38,881 bases of DNA. It comes from Biscogniauxia marginata (taxonomy: Eukaryota; Ascomycota; Sordariomycetes; Xylariales; Xylariaceae). Under the pieces are notes generated by a model that had not been told where the DNA came from, searched no databases, and saw only the letters and a program-made list of their open reading frames with translations. The stretch is from contig MU404243.1 of assembly GCA_022695795.1 (NCBI GenBank), positions 1-38,881 on the forward strand, in the 5' to 3' direction. Within the stretch, counting starts at the first letter, position 1. Each line of letters opens with the position of its first letter. The position numbers and the translations under genes were made by a program. Below are positions 12,063 through 20,200 of this stretch, in pieces.

Positions 12063-13350
12063 ATGGCTAACTCACGGTTGGTAGTTGTCCGTCTTTGGAA
12101 ACCGGTTATATGTCTGTATGAGTGTGACTAACAGCGCATTCATCGTCGCAGGTTCGAATACGTAAAGCAATTTGAGCAGCCTGACCTGCTTCTGCCAAAT
12201 ACATGGATAGTCGTTAGGATAGACGGTCGCGGGTTTACCAAGTAATTATAGATATTGAAATACACCAACTAACTGTAACTTGTATAGACTCGTTCATACT
12301 AACCGCCACCTGTCTAGGCTATGCGCCAAGTACAACTTTGAGAAGCCTAATGACCGCAGGGCTTTAGACCTCATGAATGCTGCTGCGAAGACAGTAGTCA
12401 GCGAATTACCAGAAATTACCATCGCCTACGGAGTGAGCGATGAATACAGGTAGACCTTGTTAGACCATGGCTATGTGGCCCTAGACTGATTTGTGCCAGT
12501 TTTGTTTTCCACAAAACATGCTCATTGTTCGAGAGAAGATCGAGGTAAGATTGACGAGTAATAGACACCCTAATAGTACGTTCTTACATTACAGCGTAGT
12601 AAATTGGTTTCGACAATTGTGTCAACATTTACGGCTTACTATGTCCATCTATGGCCTTCCTACTTCCCGGATACACCACTATCCCCTCCTCTTCCCAGCT
12701 TTGATGGGAGGGCTGTGTGCTACCCCAGCGTACAGAACCTTCGAGATTACATGAGCTGGCGACAGGTTGATTGTATGTAGTAATTCCTCTTCGACATTGG
12801 CTGGATATGCTGACGGGCGATAGGCCATATCAACAACCTATATAACACCACATTTTGGTCATTAATCCACCGTGGAGGTATGGATGGGAAGGAAGCCGAA
12901 AAGTTCCTTGCGGTAAATAAAATCCCGTCCGCCGGGCGGATAACCGGACGAACAGCTGGCGCTGACTGAAGTCTAGGGAAGCCTTGCGGCGGATAAGAAC
13001 GAGATCCTCTTCTCGAAGTTCAATATTAACTATAACAACGACCTTGATATATTCAAGAAGGGAAGTGTAGTCTTTCGAGACGTAGGTCATCCTCGGCCAA
13101 GTTAATTCTTCCACGTGTTAATGAAAGCTAGTATGAGCTCGTTGAACCCGGGAGCCACGACGTAGCGAAGGCAGCGGACGATGTATCGGAACCTCCCCAG
13201 CAATCTAAGACGCAGGCGGAGAATGAGAAGAAACGGCGGGCCAAGGCCTGTGTAGTGGTGGTTCATTTAGATATCATCAAGGACGAGTTTTGGGACAGGC
13301 GGCCCTGGTTGTTGTCGAACAAGCCAGGTAAGATCCCAAAACAGACGTAA
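12063..13350 (+). CDS. THG1: tRNA-His guanylyltransferase Thg1 (eight exons)
   Basis: Adds the essential G at position -1 of tRNA-His by 3'-5' polymerisation. I assembled it by splicing. Exons are 12063-12076, 12152-12241, 12318-12449, 12500-12544, 12600-12772, 12824-12912, 12977-13081 and 13132-13350, totalling 867 nt (288 residues), in frame throughout. Metal-binding residues are present: D29 in RIDGRGF, and D76/E77 in [16 protein letters not shown] is at 153-160. The C-terminal tail has [14 protein letters not shown] and the fungal-type [13 protein letters not shown]. Introns are 50-76 nt, GT-AG, mostly with CTRAY branch sites. The intron 4 acceptor is the second of two nearby AGs (12598-12599), because only that keeps the frame (FERRSSKLVST). 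The first exon is only 14 nt. It converges on the TMA23-like gene. Confidence 0.95.
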
Positions 13351-13559
13351 TAAGTTCGTGATACCCAACCCTTATCCTCCAAAAGAGCCGAGGCATGCCA
13401 CCCAGAGCGGTAGTAACCGCAAACTGAATATTCAAACCCTTCAAGGTGACTAATGAGTCGTAAGCTCCCTTGATGATAGGGTTCCAATCCCGGCGAAAAG
13501 CTTGGAAGTAACTTTCCAATAGCTTCTTAGAAGTATCATGGGGCGTGATGCACTTGATT
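13351..13559. other. Convergent spacer between THG1 and the TMA23-like gene
   Basis: 209 bases shared by the two 3' ends. A minus-strand open frame crosses it (13615-13277), but it has no recognisable family and overlaps the TMA23-like C-terminus in another frame, so I treat it as chance. Confidence 0.6.
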
Positions 13560-14258
13560 TCAGCCATTGGGAGCTTTACGTCTTCTTTTCTCCGCTTTCC
13601 GCCTGCGTCTCGCATCTCTCCTAGCCCGGCGTTCTTCCTTGGTCTCCATCTCCTTCGCGGCTCTCTTACCAGCCTTCTTCGCCTTCTTTTCTTCAGCCTT
13701 TAATGCAGCACGCTCTTCTGCCTCCTTCCGTGATTGCTTCTCTGCTTTCCTCAGACTCTTCGCCTCCCTCCTCGCCCTTCGCTCTTCCTTGGTCTCGCTC
13801 TCCTTCTTGCTCTCCTTATTGGTCTCTTCCCCACCGCTGGTCGAAGAAGCAGTAGTAGCCATCGGCGTCCCAGCGCCGCTATCGGGTGGCGTTAGCAGGG
13901 CGGCCTGGGGATCGTCCACGGTGCCCTCCATGACACCGCCCTTAACGAAGGATGCGTATAGCCCCCTAATCCCGGTGTATCTTGAGGCGGCCCTAGTTGC
14001 GGCGATCTTCTCGAGCGCGCCGCCCTTGAGGGTCTGCTTCATGGTACCGGTTCGGGTATCGATGCCCTTGAGGGCCTGATCGAAGGCGTTCAGCCACCAG
14101 GCGTCGGCCTGCTGCTCCTTCTTACTTCCTAGGCCGCGGCCATCCTCGTTCCGCTTGATCAAGAGGTGGTGCGTCAGCCCCTGACTGTCGTTGGTCGGAT
14201 GCAACGAGTGACCTGTCCCCCGCCATCCTTGGGACGTGAGGATGGCGTGCGCGTTCAT
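13560..14258 (-). CDS. TMA23-like G-patch protein, ribosome biogenesis
   Basis: A 232-residue protein resembling yeast Tma23, a nucleolar G-patch factor linked to small-subunit biogenesis. The N-terminus MNAHAILTSQGWRGTGHSL is followed by HHLLIKRNEDGRGLGSKK (residues 30-47), together forming the G-patch-like region. Then come DAWWLNAFDQALKGI (52-66) and YASFVKGGVMEGTV (101-114), which match the family's second conserved block. From about residue 150 to the end it is a highly basic Lys/Arg/Glu/Ala helix or coiled coil with two copies of ETKEERRARR, typical of nucleolar proteins. I start at the ATG at 14258, whose context (AAAATGAA) has A at -3; the frame extends upstream only to a GTG. The assignment rests on family resemblance read by eye. 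Confidence 0.85.
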   Translation of the reverse strand: MNAHAILTSQGWRGTGHSLHPTNDSQGLTHHLLIKRNEDGRGLGSKKEQQADAWWLNAFDQALKGIDTRTGTMKQTLKGGALEKIAATRAASRYTGIRGLYASFVKGGVMEGTVDDPQAALLTPPDSGAGTPMATTASSTSGGEETNKESKKESETKEERRARREAKSLRKAEKQSRKEAEERAALKAEEKKAKKAGKRAAKEMETKEERRARRDARRRRKAEKRRRKAPNG

Positions 14259-14823
14259 TTTCGGTAGCCGAGTGTACACTCAGCGAGAGGAAAGAACAGA
14301 GGGAAGAACAGAGGGAGGAGGTTTGCGACAATAAGCAATTGTGCAGCAAGGTTAAGTAGAAAAAGCAGATCAAATCGTTATGGAAGGGGAAAAAGAGGAA
14401 GGGAAAAAAAAGCCGATAAACTCAGTGGGTCTAGAGATTTCTATCGTAGAATTATGATTGGCTAGGTACTTTCTTTCCCAGCTCATAACTGAAACTTTAA
14501 TGGAACCTTACCTAAGTGTTCCTATGCTTGACCCCACCTGTAGGGCTGATTAACGTAACACAAGACCCCTCTAGCATAAGGTTAATGCCCCACTAACCCC
14601 CAGAGCGCGTCAGACTGCGCGTCAAACCTCAACCTCGACAACGACATCTAAAGTCTTAGTAGCTTGCTGCTCATATATATTTCTTTACACGCCTTCGCCC
14701 CGTTCCTGGTCGCCTCCGCCAGTTCTAGCTGGAGAGGCAAATTCTTGGTTCGAGCAAAAAAATAGTAATTCTACGCCTCCGAACAAAAAGCATCTAAAGC
14801 CTCCAAGCACAAACGCGGGAACC
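14259..14823. promoter_or_regulatory. Divergent promoter between the TMA23-like gene and CDC26
   Basis: A 565-base spacer between opposite start codons. A TATA-like CATATATATTTC lies at about 14673-14684, some 140 bases before the CDC26 ATG. TAGGTACT and TACCTAAG motifs occur near 14463 and 14510. No gene was seen. Confidence 0.6.
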
Positions 14824-15630
14824 ATGCTCCGCCGACCCCCCACGACTCTCACCCTCACGGCCGAAGACGTAGCCGCCTACGAGGACCGACGGTACGCGCT
14901 GCAGGCGCAGTCCCTGTCTCAGGCGCAACCGCAATCGCAACCGCAGAGCGAATCCTTCTCCCACCCGCACCACCACAACCAACCCGCGCAGTTCTACCGC
15001 AACCCCGCGTCCCACCAGCACCAACAGCAAACCGCAATGGACACGTCATCATCCTCCGACAGCCGCAACAGCAGCGCTGACGAGGCTATGGAAGACGTCT
15101 CCGCCGTCGACGAAGACGACGACGATGAAGACGATGACGATGACGACGACGACGACCCCTTCATGACCCGCGCCACCCAGCCCAGCAGCCGCAACGCGAT
15201 CGGCTCCCGCGCCGTATCCCCGGGCGCCGCCCGATCAGCCTACATGCAGCAGCTACGCGCGACGCGGGCGGCGGCGGCGGGCGGCCACGGGCACGTGAGG
15301 GCGCACTCGACGACGTCGACGCAGGCGCAGACGGCAGCAACGAGGGCGCAGCGCATAACCGGATCGGCGTCCACGCCACAAATGCCCGCCTCCACGCACC
15401 ACCACCACCAGGGCTATGCTCCGAGCGAGGGCAGCACCACGACCACGACCACGACCAGAGAAAGCGGCGAGAGGGCAGCCTCCGTCGTGACCCGCGCGAG
15501 CGCGCGCCAGAACAGCAGCGAGCCGCCTCCGTCGCAGCCCGCGCGCGTGACGCGCAGCAGCCGGGAGGAGCGCAGAGCGGCAGCAGCGACGGGGGAACCG
15601 GGGACCGCCGGCACGGCTCGGCGGCGGTAG
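14824..15630 (+). CDS. CDC26: Anaphase-promoting complex subunit Cdc26 / Hcn1 with a long disordered tail
   Basis: Small APC/C subunit whose N-terminus threads into the TPR groove of Cdc16/Apc6 and stabilises it. The diagnostic part is the N-terminus MLRRPPTTLTLTAEDV, followed by AAYEDRR. It matches the MLRR.PT....TAEDV.AYD pattern of fission yeast Hcn1 and human CDC26. The remaining ~240 residues are disordered: Gln/Ser/Pro-rich to about 70, a 16-residue acidic run at 96-111, then Ala/Thr/Ser/Arg-rich with His and Thr runs. At 268 residues it is about three times longer than human or fission yeast CDC26. Start context is ACCATG. The tail is GC-rich, unlike the flanks, and part of it could be spliced out; no intron is compelling. 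Function is inferred from the N-terminal motif only. Confidence 0.8.
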   Translation: MLRRPPTTLTLTAEDVAAYEDRRYALQAQSLSQAQPQSQPQSESFSHPHHHNQPAQFYRNPASHQHQQQTAMDTSSSSDSRNSSADEAMEDVSAVDEDDDDEDDDDDDDDDPFMTRATQPSSRNAIGSRAVSPGAARSAYMQQLRATRAAAAGGHGHVRAHSTTSTQAQTAATRAQRITGSASTPQMPASTHHHHQGYAPSEGSTTTTTTTRESGERAASVVTRASARQNSSEPPPSQPARVTRSSREERRAAAATGEPGTAGTARRR

Positions 15631-16145
15631 GGCGGCGGCTCGGCGGTGGTAGATCGGCCCGGGCCCGTGTCTCCCGAGCTGGGGAGCGCGCGGTGGTGGC
15701 AGGCGGGGATGGGAAGATCAGGATTGGAATCGGGACCGGGGCGCGGGGAGACCGAGACGGAGGGGATAGCGGGGAGGGGAGTGCAGATGATGGATGTGGA
15801 TACAGATACGGGGGAGGGCTCAGGTTGAGAAGAAAAAAAGAAAGAAAATAAGGAGAAGGGGGAGGGGAGGGGGGGGGGACTAATGATTGACGAAATTTAT
15901 TTTTGGTCTTTTCACACAATGTAGACAAATTTGGATCTGTACCCTATTTTCTATAGTGAAGAGAAAGAGGAGGAGGAGAAGGAGAAGGAGAAAAGACCCC
16001 ACCACTAACTAATGCGTAATACCTAACTACACATATTCCATGCCATCCACTCGCGACTCCAAAATATGAAACGCTGTGTTAATAAGTAAATTTAGTACCT
16101 CCCTTAGGTATACATTAGAATATATTCCACACCCAGATACACATA

Positions 16146-16171
16146 TACCTACCTACGTAGGTAGGTATAAA
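16146..16171. repeat. Perfect 26-bp palindrome of the TACCTA family
   Basis: The half-site TATACCTACCTAC is followed immediately by its exact reverse complement, with no spacer. It could form a cruciform or act as a symmetric protein-binding site. It belongs to the TACCTA/TAGGTA motif seen in all the larger spacers between genes. Confidence 0.95.
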
Positions 16172-16198
16172 GAACTCCAACATTCCATACCCAATACA

Positions 16199-16227
16199 CA
16201 CAACACAACACAACACAACACAACACA
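16199..16227. repeat. (CAACA)n microsatellite
   Basis: About five to six tandem 5-base units of CAACA in the CDC26-TAF2 spacer. Confidence 0.85.
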
Positions 16228-16720
16228 GCAAAGAACAACATTAAAAAGGGGGCTCTAACATAAATTTTCAATTCATTCCAGATGGGCGAAACAAGCCATC
16301 CGATCAAATTAGACCCTCAGGTAAGCCTAGCCCAGCCTACATGGAAGCTCCCTCCCTACAACGGTGGATGGTAGAGGAGCCAAAGACCAACAACCGAACC
16401 CCCGGCCCCCCCCCCCCCAAAAAAAAAGAACCCGGTTTGGTAAAGCCACATTGACCTCCCCTTTAATAACCTATACGCATCTACTTTAAATTCTACATTT
16501 ACACATAATCCCCCCCTCCCTTCCTTCTCCCACCTTTCCTTCCGTTCACCTTTCGCGTTCACCACCACCGGTTTTTTCTTTCTTTCCAAGTTGTTTTATT
16601 AATTCCTTTTTTTTTGCATTTGGAAGGGGATTAAGATTCCCTAGGAGCACAACAAGATGACTTAGCACAACAAGACGACCCCCCGTCTTGTCTCTCACTT
16701 CTATGTACCTAGGAAGTACT

Positions 16721-16755
16721 AGTACGAACGTAACACGTTACCAAACGTTCGTACT
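16721..16755. repeat. Inverted repeat, 11-bp arms and 13-base loop
   Basis: AGTACGAACGT (16721-16731) and its exact complement ACGTTCGTACT (16745-16755) flank a 13-base loop. It lies 450 bases beyond the TAF2 stop codon. A stem-loop is possible; a terminator role is not supported. Confidence 0.85.
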
Positions 16756-16773
16756 CTGCCTGATACCTATGAG

Positions 16774-16791
16774 ATCTTAGGTACCTAAGAT
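16774..16791. repeat. Perfect 18-bp palindrome within a longer imperfect one
   Basis: The half-site ATCTTAGGT joins its exact complement ACCTAAGAT. Outside it, ATACCTAT (16763-16770) and ATAGGTAT (16790-16797) extend the symmetry imperfectly. It is the same TAGGTACCTA core as other spacer palindromes. Confidence 0.9.
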
Positions 16792-17211
16792 AGGTATGTG
16801 AAGTGATGGCAGGAAATCAAATGGGATTTGCTGCTCTCCCCTCCCCCCAAACGTTCTTGTCGAACACACCGCATTCCTCCCTTCCTTCTTCCCCTCCTTT
16901 CCGCAGACACGTAAAAAAAAAGCCAATTTCTCAAAGGGGAAAAAAAAACGCCGATGCTATGCAAATCAACGGTGAGTGTCTGTCTAACTGGGCAAATCCA
17001 GACAAGTTGGGATGCCAGGCCCAAAAACAACTTTTTTTTTAACTACTTTTCTTTATTCAGTAGGTAGATATAAAAGAGTAGAGTCGCGCGGTGGGAGGCC
17101 TCAGTTGTATGAGACACAAAAAAAGGAGGAGAAAGGGTCCCCACAATTGCCTTCCCGTATCTAAGCTAGGGTGGCAATTACAAAAGGGGGAAACTAGGTA
17201 AGCCTCGACGC

Positions 17212-20200
17212 TTAGGATTGCGGCTTCAGTTTTATCTTCAGCTTCGTAGGCGCTTTAGACGCGGGAGGGTTGGGCGGCAGTGTGTTTGTGGGGGCCGCAG
17301 AGGGGAGTGGTTTGCGCATTTCCGGCAGTGGCTTTCTTGGTTTATTGCTGCCTCCGCTCGATGGCGGTTGAGGTTGGGTCTGTGTTGTAGGCGTCGGCGT
17401 TGACGCTTTCTGGGAGGATGGTAAGATCGGGGGTGATGACCTCGGAAGAGTTCCGGAAGCTGTCGAAGGAGAGTTTCTAGCTGCCGTCCGTGGCTGGGTG
17501 TTGACACTAGACTTCTCTGCTTTGGGGTGTTTTGGAGTAGCCCTAATAGAAGCAGATTCTGGGCTGCGCTTCCGGGGCTTCAGCTTATCCCAAGCATTGA
17601 ACTTGACAGTGACCAATTTCTTACTTGGTCCCAATCGTTGTTCTAAAGCCGCTACTATCTTCGAAGTGTTGAGTTTGACAATCTTTGATGGCCTCATGCC
17701 CTCGCTTTCCGTGCTTGCACGCTTTGGTGGTCTAGGGTGCTTGATAGGGGCGAGGTTTCCATTTCCGTTGATTTTGGGAGGCAACTGTTTATGTTCGGGG
17801 TGCGCGGGTTCAATGGTTGGTCGCACCGGTGCCTGTACTGAGATACTATCTCGATGTGACTCGCCATTCTTTGTGACCTTCTCCTGGACTGCTACTGGAG
17901 TAGCCAGACGGACCGGAGTAGTTGCGCGGGCTGTAGCAACATTCAGAGAATGCTTTAGAGGGGCGGCTACTGGTTTCGATGTGACCACTGTCGGCTTCGG
18001 TGCTGACTTGGGCGTAGGCTTTGGCGTAGACACCGTGACTGTAGGTTTCGATGGAGCGATACTCGGTTGCGGTGAGGGTTGGTGGGACGCGGGGATAGTA
18101 GGTTTGCTACTGAAGCTCCCATTCTTATTCACATTCAATGTGATAGTTCGTTTGGGTGCCTCGGGTCGCGCTGGTGGCGACTGCAAAGGTACGGCATACT
18201 TCTTACGTGATTCGACCCTGTAATGCCGTTTGAATGTGACAAGGCACCTGCCACGGACTTTCTCGCCACGATGGACAGTCCAGTATGTCGGATACTTGAA
18301 TTTCACCGCCAGGGATGGGTCCTCGTCGACCAAGATGGAGCAAAGCTCCAGGATGTTGATTCGTTCAGCGACAGTAAGGACAGGAGAATTCAGCGTATCC
18401 CAGATAGCTTTCTGCAACTCATCGTCATCTGCTGTCTCCTCCTTCAAGGCTACGAGGGCCGCGGTAAGGTCCTCCTTGCGAGCCTTCGCCTTTTGCTTCG
18501 CTTCAATCACCGCATTATCTTGTTCGACAATAAGATCACCTTCGGCTGGTTTCTCTGGCGCCTGCTTGCCAGACTCAGCATTCTCTCCTATCGCAATGCT
18601 GGCTAGACCACGGCATAGTGCTTTGAACAACCGGTCTCGGACAAACGGCGATGAATCTGTTCCAAGCAATGACAGGAAAAACCTCAAGAAGGCTGGATTT
18701 GCTAGAAGGTCGAGCTCAACTAATGCCTCGCAAGCTTTGATACGAACGACGTCGCATGTTCTATCCTGCAAATACTGAACAAACGTGAGTGGGTCTTTGG
18801 AAATGACCTTCGCTTTCATCAAACGGCATAATGCGTCGAGAGCGGCGATGGTAAAGCAGTTCTGGTATGATGGAGAGTATTCATCCATCCTACGGTACCG
18901 CTCAATTTCCTCAAGGGCCATATCCCTGAACTCCTCCGGTTCCGGGTCTCTTACTTCTTCCATTTCCTCATCGTCGTCGGCATCGCCGAACGATAGTGAC
19001 ATGGCCATTTGTTGCTTGACCTTCTTCTCGTCCGGAACTTGACAGATTGCCAGAGCTTTGATCAACTTGCAGATATACAACTGATCCGAGTAGACATTAT
19101 CGGAATTATTGTTGGCTTGAAGCTGTTCGAGGATGAATCTCCGTGCTTCCTTTGGGCACTTCCCATCCTCCCCGCGGATCCGGGCTATGGCTTCAGGGAT
19201 CACACCCTGAACTAGGTATTGGCGTTTGTCCGCGAAGTTATTTGGCCGAGGCGTGTACGTCCCAGGATAGCAGAAGAAATGCTGGAACGTTTTTGTTAGG
19301 TGTTTGAGTCCTATCCAATTCACCTGATCTTGAACCGCATGCCGAGGGAGTTCATTGGCCGCCATAACGCGAAGACCGTAGAAGTAACGGGGGTCTAGTA
19401 GAGTCCGAGTGAGGATGGTCGATACTAGGGGATGAGCACCTGTTTGGGCGAAACGCCGGTGCAGGAAGAGCATCGAGTCTTGTTGGGCAGCAACATCCCT
19501 ATCCTGCTGCAGTTGAGAGGCGTACATATAGGGCGGAAGATCGGTCTGCATCTCGCAAATCCACTCGAAATCAGCGTCCATGCGGATCCATTCGTAGGAC
19601 TCCTGGTCCATCTTTGCCTCTGTCTCTTCGTCCCAATCTCGAAACTCCCATTCCTCAATCTCATCGGGATGCTGAAAAACATCTCCCAAATAGTAGAGAT
19701 CTTTCTGGTTTTCTTCATGGCCTTTTGCGTTATTGTTTGCCATTGCCCTTTCACGCTGACGGCGGTTCCTCTTAAGCCGCTTGTACTTCGTGTTGTAGGG
19801 TATCTCAAATTTGACAGACTTGGAAGAATCGTCCCGAATTTCGACTATGTGTTCGTACGGTGTGCCATCGGCCTCGTGGATACGTATGGTCATAGGACCA
19901 GTGAATGAATGCTGCAGTTCCCCAGCGTAGACCCCATGAGTCTCCTCCAGCACATCTCTCCAAAAGTCGTTCTTATCAAGTGGTCTGGCCTTGGCGGCGG
20001 CAATGTCCTGCATCTGCCGGACGGTCATCTCGACACATAGCCTCTTCTTATTAAAGCGTTGCTTAACATCGAATCTTGGGCAGCCAGACCCAACAACCCA
20101 CTGGTTCCAGAAGCTTTCCAACCTCGTGCTGCCAACCTTCTCGCACGCCTTGCGGAATGCTTCCGACCCAAGAACTTCATCAGACGCTTGACCGGACGTA

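Larger units (their letters stand above)
15631..17211. other. Convergent spacer between CDC26 and TAF2
   Basis: 1.58 kb holding both 3' ends. It contains purine tracts (about 15828-15880 and 15958-15995), a CAACA repeat, several palindromes, and a C10/A-rich run near 16408-16427. No convincing gene was found. A short ATG frame at 16282-16320 ending before GTAAGC looks exon-like but leads nowhere. Confidence 0.6.

Noticed and set aside
12594..12594. First AG as acceptor of THG1 intron 4
   Set aside because: It shifts the frame and destroys the conserved [15 protein letters not shown] segment; the AG at 12598-12599 keeps it.
13277..13615. 112-codon minus-strand frame between THG1 and the TMA23-like gene
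   Set aside because: It overlaps the 3' ends of both real genes in other frames and matches no family I recognise. I kept it out, with some residual doubt because its codons look less random than most shadows.
14258..14279. Upstream start for the TMA23-like protein (seven extra residues)
   Set aside because: The upstream codon is GTG, not ATG; the ATG at 14258 matches the conserved family N-terminus.
15161..15928. 255-codon minus-strand frame opposite CDC26
   Set aside because: Pro/Ser/Arg-rich antisense of a GC-rich low-complexity region; the sense frame has the conserved CDC26 start.
16282..16320. Exon-like start: ATG, 13 codons, then GTAAGC
   Set aside because: No downstream exon can be joined; the following sequence has poly-C/poly-A and no conserved peptide.
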